Origin: Hyphomicrobiaceae bacterium
GTDB lineage: Bacteria > Pseudomonadota > Alphaproteobacteria > Rhizobiales > Hyphomicrobiaceae
NCBI GenBank assembly: GCA_025359185.1
Contig: JANYHF010000056.1
Coordinates: 1-44,510 of the forward strand
Reading direction: 5' to 3'
Length of the DNA: 44,510 nt
Each line of letters opens with the position of its first letter. Position 1 is the first letter of the stretch. Made by a program: the position numbers and the translations under genes. Positions 19,745 through 28,788 of this stretch are shown here, in pieces. The notes below the pieces were generated by a model that was not told the DNA's origin, did no database searches, and saw only the letters and a list, made by a program, of their open reading frames with translations.

Positions 19745-20614
19745 TTACACCTCAAGCATCTTGCGCATCGCCTCAAGCTCTTGCCGTCGCTCGGGTGTTG
19801 TCTCCGGGTAACCCATATTCAAGTCTTCCAGCGTCTCCAGCACGATTTGTGATACAAAGAGCCGGGCGCTGAGTTTATCGTCCGCTGGCACCACATACCA
19901 GGGTGCAGTTTTGCTGCTGGTGGCGCTGAGGCAGTCTTCGTAGGCCGCCCGGTATTGCTTCCAGAGGTCGCGCTCTTTGATATCGCCGGATTGAAATTTC
20001 CAGTTCTTATGCGGATTGTCGATGCGCTCCAACAGCCGCTTGCGCTGTTCCTCCTTCGAGACATGCAGGAAGATCTTCACGACGCGCATCCCGTTGCGGT
20101 GCTGATGCGCCTCAAAATCGTTCATCGAGCGGTAGCGGTCTTGCCAGACTTGCTCCGTGTCTTCTGGAAGATCAGGCAGCAGCTGACCAGCGAGTATTTC
20201 AGGATGCACACGGACGACTAGAACTTCCTCGTAATAGGAGCGGTTGAAAATGCCGATGCGGCCGCGTTCGGGCAAACAGCGGTATGTGCGCCAGAGAAAG
20301 TCGTGGTCCAGTTCCTCGGTGCTTGGACGCCCAAAACTGAACACCTGGCAGCCGATCGGGTTGATGCCGGACATCACATGCTTGATGGCGCCATCCTTGC
20401 CCGCCGCGTCCATAGCCTGCAAAATGAGGAGCACGGAGTAGCGGTTGTGGGCGTAGAGCAGCTCCTGCAAGGCGCTCAGCTTGCTGACATGCTCGCGCAG
20501 GATTTCTGCATAATTCTCTTTGGACGAATAGAGCGCGCTGACCCCAGTTGCCCATTTCTTCAGGTCAACGCTCTCGCCAGCGCGGACCCGCAGATCCTTG
20601 GTCTTAATCTTCAT
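19745..20614 (-). CDS. ppk2: Polyphosphate kinase 2 family protein
   Basis: A 289-aa PPK2-type kinase that uses polyphosphate to phosphorylate nucleotides. Walker A is AMDAAGKDG at 67-75. The lid and Walker B region is [19 protein letters not shown] at about 121-139. [25 protein letters not shown] and [11 protein letters not shown] complete the family pattern. One-domain length with this motif set fits class I or III PPK2 acting on NDP or AMP/ADP; the class cannot be fixed by eye. ATG 20614 lies one base after the glmM stop, so the two genes form one operon. The extra upstream codons in frame come from inside glmM. Confidence 0.93.
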   Translation of the reverse strand: MKIKTKDLRVRAGESVDLKKWATGVSALYSSKENYAEILREHVSKLSALQELLYAHNRYSVLLILQAMDAAGKDGAIKHVMSGINPIGCQVFSFGRPSTEELDHDFLWRTYRCLPERGRIGIFNRSYYEEVLVVRVHPEILAGQLLPDLPEDTEQVWQDRYRSMNDFEAHQHRNGMRVVKIFLHVSKEEQRKRLLERIDNPHKNWKFQSGDIKERDLWKQYRAAYEDCLSATSSKTAPWYVVPADDKLSARLFVSQIVLETLEDLNMGYPETTPERRQELEAMRKMLEV

Positions 20615-20615
20615 A

Positions 20616-21959
20616 TCACGCGACTTTCTGCAGCTCACTGACGATGTTGCCGACGACCGTATTGACAAGCTTTTCGTCGTCGCCCTCGGCCATGACACGG
20701 ATCAACGGCTCGGTGCCAGACGGGCGGATCACTAAGCGGCCTGTGTTGCCGAGCTTGAGGCGCGCGTCTTCGATGGCCTTGACGACGCCCTTGCTCTCCA
20801 GCGGTTTGCCCTCCGTGTAGCGCACATTCTTGAGCACCTGCGGCAAGGCTTCGAACCGTTTACACACCTCGCTCACCGGCTTCTCGATTTGCACCTTTGT
20901 CGCCAGGATTTGCAGCGCTGCGATCAGCCCGTCGCCGGTGGTCGAGAAATCCGACATCACGATGTGCCCGGATTGTTCGCCGCCGACATTATAGCCGTGC
21001 TTGCGCATATACTCGACAACATAGCGGTCGCCAACCGGAGTGCGTGCCATCGACAGGCCTAGCCCCTTGACGTAGCGCTCCAGCCCGAGGTTCGACATCA
21101 CCGTAGCGACGATGCCGCCCGCCGCCAGCCGTCCGCGCCGCTGCCAGGTCTCGGCAATCACCGCCAGCAACTGGTCGCCATCGATGATGCGGCCCTGCTC
21201 ATCGACGAGGATCACCCGGTCTGCGTCGCCATCCAGCGCGATGCCAATGTCCGCACGCACCTCTTTGACTTTTTCACATAATGCTTCAGGTGCGGTCGAC
21301 CCGCATTTTTTGTTGATGTTTGTACCATCGGGATCGACGCCGATCTTGATCACGTCGGCACCCAATTCCCACAGCGCCAGCGGGGCGACCTTGTAGGCGG
21401 CGCCGTGGGCGCAGTCTATGACCACGCGCAGGCCGTCGAGCTTGAGGTTGCGCGGCAGCGTGCGCTTGGCAAATTCGATATAGCGCTCCTGGGCGCTGTC
21501 GATGCGTGTGGCGCGGCCAATATGGCTCGCATCGGCCAAAAGTTCTGATGACGGACTGTCCATCATCGCCTCGACTTTCAGCTCGATCTCGTCTGAGAGC
21601 TTGTAGCCGTCCGGCCCGAAAATCTTGATGCCATTGTCGGAATAGGTGTTGTGCGAGGCCGAGATCATGATGCCGAGGTCGGCGCGCAGAGAGCGCGTGA
21701 GCATGGCGACAGCGGGCGTCGGCATCGGGCCGAGCAGGAATACGTCCATGCCCACCGACGTGAAGCCCGACTGCATGGCGCTCTCGATCATATAGCCGGA
21801 CAGCCGCGTGTCCTTGCCGATCACCACCCGGTGCCGGTGCGTGCCGTTGGTGAACAGGCGCCCGGCGGCCATGCCCACCTTCAACGCCACCTCGGCGGTC
21901 ATCGGATGCTTATTGGCCTGGCCACGGATGCCATCGGTACCGAAATAGCGACGTGTCAT
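20616..21959 (-). CDS. glmM: Phosphoglucosamine mutase
   Basis: A 447-aa enzyme converting glucosamine-6-phosphate to glucosamine-1-phosphate for UDP-GlcNAc, peptidoglycan and LPS. The phosphoserine site ISASHN has S102, exactly the family position. The Mg site DGDADR is at 243-248, and the C-terminal phosphate-binding loop is [15 protein letters not shown]. The start [13 protein letters not shown] at ATG 21959 is canonical; the frame upstream is non-coding. It is followed by ppk2 after one base. In many alphaproteobacteria ftsH or folP is adjacent; here neither is seen. Confidence 0.97.
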   Translation of the reverse strand: MTRRYFGTDGIRGQANKHPMTAEVALKVGMAAGRLFTNGTHRHRVVIGKDTRLSGYMIESAMQSGFTSVGMDVFLLGPMPTPAVAMLTRSLRADLGIMISASHNTYSDNGIKIFGPDGYKLSDEIELKVEAMMDSPSSELLADASHIGRATRIDSAQERYIEFAKRTLPRNLKLDGLRVVIDCAHGAAYKVAPLALWELGADVIKIGVDPDGTNINKKCGSTAPEALCEKVKEVRADIGIALDGDADRVILVDEQGRIIDGDQLLAVIAETWQRRGRLAAGGIVATVMSNLGLERYVKGLGLSMARTPVGDRYVVEYMRKHGYNVGGEQSGHIVMSDFSTTGDGLIAALQILATKVQIEKPVSEVCKRFEALPQVLKNVRYTEGKPLESKGVVKAIEDARLKLGNTGRLVIRPSGTEPLIRVMAEGDDEKLVNTVVGNIVSELQKVA

Positions 21960-22190
21960 GAAAACCCCCGAATCAGTTCCCGGATAGTATTCGCCAACAT
22001 TGCGGACCCCGCGACGCAAATCGCGCTGCCTGCTGAGTGTGCAGCCGCAACTCAAACCTTCCCAATCAAACTTTGTGACCGAAACTGCAAGGCCAATCTT
22101 GCCCCGGCCACGCGGCGCTTGGGCGCCTTAATGTCTGGAAGCAAATCAGTTATCAGCATCGGTCAGGGCTAAAAGGACGAGGGAGGCACG

Positions 22191-23057
22191 GTGGCGTATT
22201 TTCTGGCAGTTGCCAATCGCAAGGGTGGCGTCGGCAAGTCGACGACGGCCGTTATGCTGGCCCACTCGCTCGCCGCCTGGGGCCGCAAGCGGGTGCTGGT
22301 GGTTGATCTTGACGCGCAATGCAACTCATCGATGATTCTCATCGGGGGCCAGGGCTGGTCGGACGCGCGCAACAAGCGCACCACCATCGCCGATTATTTC
22401 TTCGATCTCTATGACGGCGTGATGCCGGACATGAAGGACTACCTGCTGCCCAGCGTCGGCGACGTGGCCGCGCCTGGACGGGCCGGCGTGACGCTGATCT
22501 GTGGCTCGCTGTTGCTGGAGGACGTGCAGGGCGAACTCTATCTAAAAGAGTCTTCCCAGAGCAAAGATCCCGAGGTTGTCTCGCGGCGCGTACAAGGCCG
22601 GGTCAAGCAGCTGATCAAGCGCTTCGAGACCGATTTCGATGTAGTGATCATGGATTGCCCGCCGGGCCTGTCGTTCGCGGCGCTGGGCGGGTTGCAGCTG
22701 GCCAACAAGGTGGTTGTACCATTCCGACCCGACTACGTGTCGCAGTTCGCCGTTGATCGCATCGCCATGCTGATCGAGGACAAGGGCAATCTTGAGGCCG
22801 TGACATCGGTGCCCAAAGAGCAACGCCGTTATGTTGCGCTGGCCAATTTTGTCGAGCCCACCGGCCAAGACAGGCAGTTCATCGAACTGATCGCCGAAGA
22901 CCACCCGATGCTGGCGACGCAGTTGCCGCTCAACCCCGCCATCGCCAAGTCGTTCAGCTGGTTGCCGCAAAAGCGCTCCATCGAGGAGAAATACGGCGCA
23001 GTGGCCAGTGACGTGCGCAAGCTCTACGACGAACTCGCCCTCCTGACGGGCCTCTGA
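22191..23057 (+). CDS. ParA/MinD-family ATPase, orphan
   Basis: A 288-aa deviant Walker-A ATPase. KGGVGKST is at 11-18 with the signature lysine K11, followed by VLVVDLDAQCNSS, the switch II/Walker B strand VVIMDCPPG near D155, and VVVPFRPDYVSQFAVDRI. Such ATPases position or partition large cargoes such as plasmids, chemoreceptor arrays, carboxysomes or the division machinery. GGGAGG at 22181-22186 supports the GTG start. It is not next to parB, parS or rep genes, so it is unlikely to be a plasmid or chromosome ParA. It overlaps the next gene by one base (TGATG), indicating a dedicated partner. Confidence 0.9.
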   Translation: MAYFLAVANRKGGVGKSTTAVMLAHSLAAWGRKRVLVVDLDAQCNSSMILIGGQGWSDARNKRTTIADYFFDLYDGVMPDMKDYLLPSVGDVAAPGRAGVTLICGSLLLEDVQGELYLKESSQSKDPEVVSRRVQGRVKQLIKRFETDFDVVIMDCPPGLSFAALGGLQLANKVVVPFRPDYVSQFAVDRIAMLIEDKGNLEAVTSVPKEQRRYVALANFVEPTGQDRQFIELIAEDHPMLATQLPLNPAIAKSFSWLPQKRSIEEKYGAVASDVRKLYDELALLTGL

Positions 23058-23512
23058 TGGAGACCACGGTGTCCAAACTCATCGGCAAACGCAAACGTGA
23101 GTATCTGGCCGGCATTGTGCGCCAGGAGAGCAGGCTTGATCCTAAGGTCACCGACCGGCTCACCGATACGCTCGATGGTGCCATCCGCAGCCTGCGCACC
23201 ACCAAGGAGCAGCGGGCGCGAGTGCGGGACGCAGCGCCCGAGACCCTGGCGGCGACGAAGCCCGCGTCAAAATCCTTCGACCCCTACGGCTTCAATGCCA
23301 TTCTCGTCTTGCGCCGCGGAGGCCGCGAGGCGCTCGCAGCCAAACTGGCAGAGATTGCCGAAGTCGGCCATTTGCGGCAGCTGGCAGACGCCCAGCTGAT
23401 CGGCCTGGACGCCGACATGCGGACCGGCGCGGTGGACATCGAGGATTTGCGCGAAGCGGTGCTGCGCGGCGTGGAGCGGTTGGTGGCCGACAGGCGGGCG
23501 GCGGCGAGTTGA
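23057..23512 (+). CDS. Hypothetical partner of the ParA-like ATPase
   Basis: A 151-aa protein of unknown function, coupled to the ATPase gene by a TGATG overlap. The N-terminal third is basic (SKLIGKRKREYLAGIVRQES) and probably helical, the sort of segment that stimulates ParA ATPases. The middle is a Pro/Ala/Lys linker. The C-terminal half (about 75-145) begins FDPYGFNAILVLRRGGREALAAKL, then has helical Leu/Ala-rich sequence ending in EAVLRGVERLVADRR. No ParB, McdB or MipZ-partner signature is certain. Position and charge suggest a cargo adaptor. Confidence 0.8.
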   Translation: METTVSKLIGKRKREYLAGIVRQESRLDPKVTDRLTDTLDGAIRSLRTTKEQRARVRDAAPETLAATKPASKSFDPYGFNAILVLRRGGREALAAKLAEIAEVGHLRQLADAQLIGLDADMRTGAVDIEDLREAVLRGVERLVADRRAAAS

Positions 23513-23619
23513 GGGCTAGCCGATTGCTTTGATTGGTTCCAGCCCAGAAAAATTGCGGGCAATCTGCATGTGACCGTCAGTTAGCAACCCTTCACCCTGT
23601 CCCTCTCCCCACGTTTTGG

Positions 23620-23826
23620 TCACCCCAGCTTCGCAGCCGCTTCCAGCACCAACGGTTCCAGCCCCGCGCCGCCCCCAGCCACATATGCCTTGAGCTCCCT
23701 CTTCATGCGCGGCTCCCAGAAATCCTTGATGTGAGCGAGCACGCCCGCGACGCCTTCGTCATGCGGGTACGGGCCGTAAAACGCAGCGATCTGGTTCGCC
23801 ATGCGGACGGTTTCTTCGGTAGTCAT
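23620..23826 (-). CDS. fdsD: Formate dehydrogenase delta subunit FdsD
   Basis: A 68-aa small protein of the FdsD family, needed for assembly or stability of the soluble molybdenum formate dehydrogenase. ETVRMANQIAAFYGPYPHDEGVAG and HIKDFWEPRMKRELKAYV are the family core. The start at ATG 23826 overlaps the fdhD stop (ATGA), so translation is coupled; the longer frame upstream lies in fdhD. In well-known fds operons this gene ends fdsGBACD. Here it is about 11 kb from fdsG and on the other strand. Confidence 0.93.
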   Translation of the reverse strand: MTTEETVRMANQIAAFYGPYPHDEGVAGVLAHIKDFWEPRMKRELKAYVAGGGAGLEPLVLEAAAKLG

Positions 23827-24635
23827 GGAGCGGGTGTTCCGGTTGCGGTATTGCCGAACAGCATAATCCCATCGGGGCTCAGGGCCGCAAGTCCCATTCC
23901 GGCGGTTTGGGCCAGACGCACAGCGAGCGCGGTGGGCGCAGAGACGCTGGCTAGGAACGGCACGCCTGCAACAGCGGTCTTCTGCACCAGTTCCATGCTG
24001 CAACGGCTGGAGACGAGGATAAAGCCGGCGCGCAAGTCTGTGCCCGCCCGCAGTGCCGCACCGATCAGCTTGTCGAGCGCGTTATGCCGGCCGACATCCT
24101 CACGCACCAGCTGGATCGCGCCATCAGGGCCTGCAAACGCAGCCGCGTGGGTGGAATGGTTCTGCCGGTTCATGATTTGCGTCGTCGGGAATTGCCGGTA
24201 GGCGCGCTGCAAAGCTGCGAGGGTGGGCGCAACGCCGCTGACGGGCCGGGGTGGAGCAACGGCGGCGTCCAGCGTCTGAGCGCCGCAAATTCCGCATCCG
24301 GAGCGTCCCGTGAGCACGCGCCGCCGCGTGTCGATGCCCGCCATCCGGTCCTCGGGGATTTTGATGTTGAGGGCAAAGCCGTCATGGGTCTCGGCCACGC
24401 GCACACCGGCGATCTCGCTCTGCACCGCGACGATGCCTTCGGTGATCGTGAAGCCCAGACCAAAATCTTCGAGGTCAGCGGGCGTCACCATCATCACGGC
24501 AAAGAACTGGCCGTTATAGAGCACCGCAGCCGGTACCTCTTCGGCAAGCCGCCAGGGGACGACGCTCTGCCTGCCATCGGGGGCGATCAGCCGGCCGGAA
24601 AATTCGGGCGAGGCCTTGTAGGTTGGCTCAGGCAT
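23823..24635 (-). CDS. fdhD: Formate dehydrogenase accessory sulfurtransferase FdhD (FdsC)
   Basis: A 270-aa protein that transfers sulfur from a cysteine desulfurase to the molybdenum cofactor of formate dehydrogenase. The active-site loop GRSGCGICGAQ carries C114 and C117. FGLGFTITEGIV and VREDVGRHNALDKLIGAAL are family-diagnostic, as is ILVSSRCSMELVQKTAVAGVPFLASVSAPTALAV. Its ATG at 24635 overlaps the stop of the PPDK-like gene by 8 nt, and its own stop overlaps fdsD by 4 nt. This makes a three-gene coupled operon. Confidence 0.97.
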   Translation of the reverse strand: MPEPTYKASPEFSGRLIAPDGRQSVVPWRLAEEVPAAVLYNGQFFAVMMVTPADLEDFGLGFTITEGIVAVQSEIAGVRVAETHDGFALNIKIPEDRMAGIDTRRRVLTGRSGCGICGAQTLDAAVAPPRPVSGVAPTLAALQRAYRQFPTTQIMNRQNHSTHAAAFAGPDGAIQLVREDVGRHNALDKLIGAALRAGTDLRAGFILVSSRCSMELVQKTAVAGVPFLASVSAPTALAVRLAQTAGMGLAALSPDGIMLFGNTATGTPAP

Positions 24636-27297
24636 GAGGCACCCGGCGCTTCAGAGCCGCGTGGGCCGCCGCAAGGCGGGCAACGGGTAGGCGGAACGGC
24701 GAGCAGCTGATGTAGTCGAGCCCCGTAGCCTCGAAGAAAGCGATGGATTTGGGATCGCCGCCGTGTTCGCCACATACGCCCAGTTTGAGATCGGGCCGCG
24801 TCGCACGGCCACGCGCCGCTGCGATGGCTACCAGTTCACCCACGCCATCGATATCGAGACTATGAAACGGATCGGTTTCAATGATGCCCGCGTTTAGATA
24901 GTTGGCCAGGATCGGCGCGGCGTCATCGCGCGATAACCCAAGCGCGGTTTGCGTCAGATCGTTGGTGCCGAAGGAAAAGAACTCCGCCGACTGGGCAATT
25001 TTGCCCGCCTTCAACGCGGCGCGGGGCAATTCGATCATGGTGCCTACCTGGAAGACGAGCTTGACGCCTGTCTCACTCTCGACGGCCGAAGCAGTCCGCA
25101 CGATGTGAGATTTGACGGCCTCAAGCTCCCGCGCATAACTCACCAGCGGCACCATGATCTCCGGCATGACAGGCTTGCCCGTCATCTTGGCCGCAGCAAT
25201 AGCCGCCTCGAAAATCGCCCTTGATTGCATCTCGATGATTTCGGGATAGGCGAGGCCCAAGCGGCAGCCGCGAAAACCCAGCATCGGATTGACTTCGAGG
25301 AGCTCGGCGAGGCGGCGGCGGACCTTGGCCACTGGGACATCAAGGGCGGCGGCAACTTCGATGATCTCGGCATCGCGCTTGGGCAGGAACTCGTGCAACG
25401 GCGGATCGAGCAACCGGATGGTGACCGGGAACCCCGCCATGATCTCGAACATTTCAATGAAGTCCTGCCGCTGCATGGGCAAGATTTTGGCCAGTGCCGT
25501 TCGCCGCCCCGCTTCGTTCTCGGCCAGGATCATTTCGCGCATGGCGAGGATGCGGCTGGTCTCGAAAAACATATGCTCGGTGCGGCACAGGCCAATGCCC
25601 TCGGCGCCGAAATCACGCGCCTGGCGGGCATCGCGCGGCGTCTCTGCATTGGCGCGGACCTTCATCCGGCGGGCCGTGTCAGCCCAGCCCATGAGCTTGG
25701 CGAAATCGCCCGACAGCACGGGTGGGCGCATGGCGATGCGGCCCTTGAAGACCTGCCCGGTCGAGCCATCGATGGTGATGATGTCGCCCTGGTGAAAGGT
25801 CTGCCCTCCCGCTGTCATCAGGCCATTGGTCTCATCGATGCGCAGCGCGCGGGCCGCCGAGACAAACGGCCGGCCCATGCCGCGAGCGACCATTTCGGCG
25901 TGGCCCGTCAGGCCGCCGCGGATGGTCAGTGTAGCGACGGCCGCGAATATCCCACGAATATCTTTGGGTCCGATGTCGTCGCGCACCAGCAGGGCATCGA
26001 GCCCTTGCGCCTTGAACTTTTCGGCGTCGTCAGCGGTGAAAACGATGGCGCCCGACGCCGCGCCAGGCGAGGAGGGCAGGCCAATGGCGATGACGATTTT
26101 CTCCGCATCTGGATCGAGTGTCGGATGCAGCATCGGATCGAGCTGGCTAGGGTCGATCTGCAGCAAGGCCCGCTCGCGGCTGATGACGCCCGCCTCGGCC
26201 AGATCGACGGCCAGCTTCAGCGCGGCCTTGGTCGTCAGCTTGCCGGGCCGCGAGTGCAGCATCCAAATCCGGTCATCTTCAATGGCAAACTCGACTTCCT
26301 GGATGCCGGCGTGGTGCCGCTCAAGCGTTTCGCAATGCGCCTTCAGCTGCGCGAACAGGCAGGGCGCGGCGGCCTCCAACGACAGCGCGTTTGCCATCAG
26401 TGGGCGCGATACACGCTGAGCGCCGTCGGCAGACTTGAGGAAGCACTCGCCAACCGGCCCAGGCTCGCCCGTCACGGGATCGCGAGTGAAGGCGACGCCT
26501 GTGCCAGAGGTTTTCCCATGCGTGCCTGGAATCATCGCCTGGATGGTAATCGCAACGCCGCCTTGCCCGACGGTGCCGGTCAAACGCCGGTGCGCGATCG
26601 CCCGGTCGCTGGTCCACGAATTGAGGCCCGCCTTGACCGCACCCCAAAGCTGCGTTCCGACGTCCTGTGGAAAGGGTGCGCCTGTCCCGGTCTCGATCGC
26701 GCTTTGAAACTGACCGATCACCGCCTGCCAGTCCTCAGCGGTCAGATCGCTGTCTTGGGTGCAACCGGCCTTGGCCTTGAACTGATCCAGCAAGGCATCA
26801 AAGACGCCGTGGTTCACGCCCAAAACAGCATCAGCGTAGGTCACAATGAACCTGCGATAGCTGTCGAATGACTGTCTCCGGTCTCCCGTTGTCTTGGCCA
26901 ATCCCTCGACGGTTGCGTCATTGAGGCCGAGACTGATGATGGGGTCCTTGAGGCCCGGCATGGCGTTAGGCGCAGCGGAAATCACTGAAACCAGCAGCGG
27001 GTTGTCCGGATTGCCAAATTCGGCGCCGACGGAAAGTCCGGTTTCGGCTAGAGCGGACAACAGATGGCTTTCGAGCCCGCCGGGAAGCGATCCGTTGGCG
27101 GCGTGGTAAGCTGTGCAGACCTGCGTTGATAGGGTGAAGCCCGGTGGCACGGGCAGATGCAAGGCCGCAAGACCGGCAAGGTTAGCGCCGGTTGTGCCAA
27201 GCAGATGCGCCATCGCAGCGGCTCCGTCTGCGGTGCCGCCGCCAAAACGGTAGACCAAACGCGCCGCCTCGCCGTTCCTGTTCGAATCCGCCGCCAT
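24628..27297 (-). CDS. Diverged pyruvate phosphate dikinase (PPDK-like)
   Basis: An 889-aa protein with complete PPDK domain order: ATP-grasp domain, swivelling phospho-His domain and PEP/pyruvate barrel. The barrel is well kept (GIGLCRTEHMFF, RLLDPPLHEFLP, FRGCRLG, GTMIELPRAAL, FFSFGTNDLTQ and GVCGEHGGDP with C842). The phospho-His is kept as H466 but in GGLTGHAEMV where PPDK has GGMTSHAAVV. In the ATP-grasp part, residues known to bind ATP in PPDK are changed: the GGKGAN lysine is T36 (LGTTGAN), the SVRSGA arginine is I106 (SVISAA), and the LQTR glutamine is H348. E336 and R350 remain. So ATP use is doubtful. It is the first gene of the PPDK-like/fdhD/fdsD operon. It may be a catalytically altered or regulatory paralogue. 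Confidence 0.9.
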   Translation of the reverse strand: MAADSNRNGEAARLVYRFGGGTADGAAAMAHLLGTTGANLAGLAALHLPVPPGFTLSTQVCTAYHAANGSLPGGLESHLLSALAETGLSVGAEFGNPDNPLLVSVISAAPNAMPGLKDPIISLGLNDATVEGLAKTTGDRRQSFDSYRRFIVTYADAVLGVNHGVFDALLDQFKAKAGCTQDSDLTAEDWQAVIGQFQSAIETGTGAPFPQDVGTQLWGAVKAGLNSWTSDRAIAHRRLTGTVGQGGVAITIQAMIPGTHGKTSGTGVAFTRDPVTGEPGPVGECFLKSADGAQRVSRPLMANALSLEAAAPCLFAQLKAHCETLERHHAGIQEVEFAIEDDRIWMLHSRPGKLTTKAALKLAVDLAEAGVISRERALLQIDPSQLDPMLHPTLDPDAEKIVIAIGLPSSPGAASGAIVFTADDAEKFKAQGLDALLVRDDIGPKDIRGIFAAVATLTIRGGLTGHAEMVARGMGRPFVSAARALRIDETNGLMTAGGQTFHQGDIITIDGSTGQVFKGRIAMRPPVLSGDFAKLMGWADTARRMKVRANAETPRDARQARDFGAEGIGLCRTEHMFFETSRILAMREMILAENEAGRRTALAKILPMQRQDFIEMFEIMAGFPVTIRLLDPPLHEFLPKRDAEIIEVAAALDVPVAKVRRRLAELLEVNPMLGFRGCRLGLAYPEIIEMQSRAIFEAAIAAAKMTGKPVMPEIMVPLVSYARELEAVKSHIVRTASAVESETGVKLVFQVGTMIELPRAALKAGKIAQSAEFFSFGTNDLTQTALGLSRDDAAPILANYLNAGIIETDPFHSLDIDGVGELVAIAAARGRATRPDLKLGVCGEHGGDPKSIAFFEATGLDYISCSPFRLPVARLAAAHAALKRRVPHA

Positions 27298-27396
27298 ACG
27301 GGGTCCCTGACTTCAGCGGCACGTGGTGCGCCGCAACAGCGCCAATCTACTCGTTGTGCAGCGCAGCGAAAGAGGGGAAGCGGGTGAACGGCCAAG

Positions 27397-28248
27397 TTAA
27401 TTTGTAATCAGGCGATCGACAAACGCTGGCAGAGCGAAGGCGGCCTTGTGCACGGCAGGCGTGTAGTACTTGGTGGCGATTGCCGCAGCCATGAAACGTT
27501 CGCGGATATCGGCCAACTTGGCCGTGCGGACCTTGTGATCATTGCTAGCCCAGCCGAATGCCATCTGACCACCGGCATAGGTTGGCACGGCGGCAAGGTA
27601 GCAGGTGCTATCCTCGAACAGCTCGCGGAAATAGCTCATCGATTGTTTGAGTTCGGCGCCTTGCATGAAAGGGACACCGTTCTGCGTCACCAGCACGCCG
27701 CCCTTGTTGAGGCAGCGGCGGCAGCTGGCATAGAAGCCCTTGGTAAAGAGCACCGAGCCGGGGCCTACCGGGTCGGTGCTGTCGACGAGAATGGCATCGA
27801 AGCGTCCGTGCGTCTCTGCCACCAGCTTGACGCCGTCCTCGATCCTGACGTCTGTTCGCTTGTCATCGAACGCGCCCGCTGAGATTTCCGGGAAATATTT
27901 CAGCGACATATCGATGACTGTGCGGTCAATCTCGCAGAGTACGGCCTGTTTCACGGAGGGATGCTTGAGCACTTCGCGCAGGATGCCGCCATCGCCGCCG
28001 CCGATGACCAGAACGTGCTTCGGCTCTTTCAGCGCGAACAGTGGCACATGCGACATCATCTCATGATAGACGAATTCATCCGCCAGCGTCACTTGCACCG
28101 CGCCATCCAGCATCATGACGCGGCCGTGGCTGGTGCTCTCGAAGATCACGAGGTGCTGGTGTTCGGTCTTGTCCTCAAAGAGGACCTTGCCTACGCAGAA
28201 GCGCTGGCCCCAATGGGGAAAGAGCGTCTCTTCAATCCAGCGGGTCAT
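27397..28248 (-). CDS. speE: Spermidine synthase (polyamine aminopropyltransferase)
   Basis: A 283-aa cytosolic enzyme transferring aminopropyl from decarboxylated SAM to putrescine. VLVIGGGDGGILREVLKH is at 80-97 (nucleotide-binding GGGDGG at 83-88), CEIDRTVIDMSLKYFPEI is next, and the catalytic VDSTDPVGPG is at 155-164. The N-terminal tetramerisation strands contain DGAVQVTLADEFVYHEMMSH. I choose ATG 28248 (MTRWIEETLFPHWGQ) with GGATGG upstream. Five codons further up is another ATG that would collide with the TA promoter region. speD lies about 600 nt upstream on the same strand, but an opposing toxin-antitoxin module lies between them. Confidence 0.95.
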   Translation of the reverse strand: MTRWIEETLFPHWGQRFCVGKVLFEDKTEHQHLVIFESTSHGRVMMLDGAVQVTLADEFVYHEMMSHVPLFALKEPKHVLVIGGGDGGILREVLKHPSVKQAVLCEIDRTVIDMSLKYFPEISAGAFDDKRTDVRIEDGVKLVAETHGRFDAILVDSTDPVGPGSVLFTKGFYASCRRCLNKGGVLVTQNGVPFMQGAELKQSMSYFRELFEDSTCYLAAVPTYAGGQMAFGWASNDHKVRTAKLADIRERFMAAAIATKYYTPAVHKAAFALPAFVDRLITN

Positions 28249-28262
28249 CAGAGCACCATCCA

Positions 28263-28298
28263 TTGCTAAAAGTGGCCGACTGCTATACATGTATAGCA
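28263..28298 (+). promoter_or_regulatory. Promoter/operator of the RHH-RelE module
   Basis: TGCTATACATGTATAGCA (28281-28298) is a perfect 18-bp palindrome. It contains TATACA, a good -10 hexamer, with TTGCTA at 28263-28268 as a possible -35 (15-nt spacer). GGAGA and the antitoxin ATG follow at once. It is most simply an operator where the ribbon-helix-helix antitoxin represses its own transcription. Confidence 0.7.
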
Positions 28299-28310
28299 AA
28301 GGAGACTTCA

Positions 28311-28535
28311 ATGCTCGCTATCAGGTTGCCCGCAGAGATCGAGGAGCGGTTGGAGCGGCTCGCCAAGGCGACAGGCCGGACAAAAACGTTTTATGCCCGC
28401 GAGGCCATTCTCACCTACCTCGAGGACCTGGAAGACGCCGAAGCGGCCGAGAAGGCCCTCGACGAGTTCTATGCTTCCGGCGAGAAGGCCATTCCGTTCG
28501 AGGAGATCTTGAAGCGTTATGGTATGGAGACTTGA
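28311..28535 (+). CDS. Ribbon-helix-helix antitoxin
   Basis: A 74-aa antitoxin of the RelB/RHH type. The N-terminal beta strand MLAIRLPAEIEERLERLAKATGRTKTFYAREAIL forms the ribbon-helix-helix DNA-binding dimer. The acidic C-terminal half (EDAEAAEKALDEFYASGEKAIPFEEILKRYG) would wrap the toxin. The ATG at 28311 has GGAGA 6-10 nt upstream; the frame is open 16 codons earlier, but that part covers the operator. The toxin gene overlaps its end by 17 nt. The pair lies on the opposite strand between speD and speE. Confidence 0.93.
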   Translation: MLAIRLPAEIEERLERLAKATGRTKTFYAREAILTYLEDLEDAEAAEKALDEFYASGEKAIPFEEILKRYGMET

Positions 28536-28788
28536 GTTTAAGCGTAAAGCTCTCAAGCAATTGGAAGCCCTTGAACCGATTGCCAGAGTTCGCATCCTTG
28601 AGCATTTTCGAGAACGAGTGATCCCGCTTGTCAATCCGCGGCAGCAGGGAGCTGCCTTGCAGGGCAAGAAATATGAGGGCCTCTGGCGGTACCGCGTCGG
28701 TGACTATCGCATCATCGCAGAAATCAAAGACGGGGAAGTCACCATTCTGGTCATCGAGATTGGTCACAGGGGTGACGTCTATCGCTGA
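28519..28788 (+). CDS. RelE/ParE-family toxin
   Basis: An 89-aa type II toxin. MVWRLEFKRKALKQLEALEP starts the RelE fold. The core is KKYEGLWRYRVGDYRIIAEIKDGEVTILVIEIGHRGDVYR, with the basic and aromatic residues (R60-type, Y/R at the end) used by RelE mRNA interferases. The frame is complete, making this the only one of four modules in the window with an apparently intact toxin. It overlaps the antitoxin gene by 17 nt. Interferase versus ParE-like gyrase poison cannot be settled by eye; RelE is favoured by the C-terminal HRxxVYR. Confidence 0.93.
   Translation: MVWRLEFKRKALKQLEALEPIARVRILEHFRERVIPLVNPRQQGAALQGKKYEGLWRYRVGDYRIIAEIKDGEVTILVIEIGHRGDVYR

Noticed and set aside
25225-26871. 548-aa open frame on the plus strand opposite the PPDK-like gene
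   Set aside because: Antisense shadow of a high-GC gene; the residue pattern is low-information and the minus strand encodes a recognisable PPDK.
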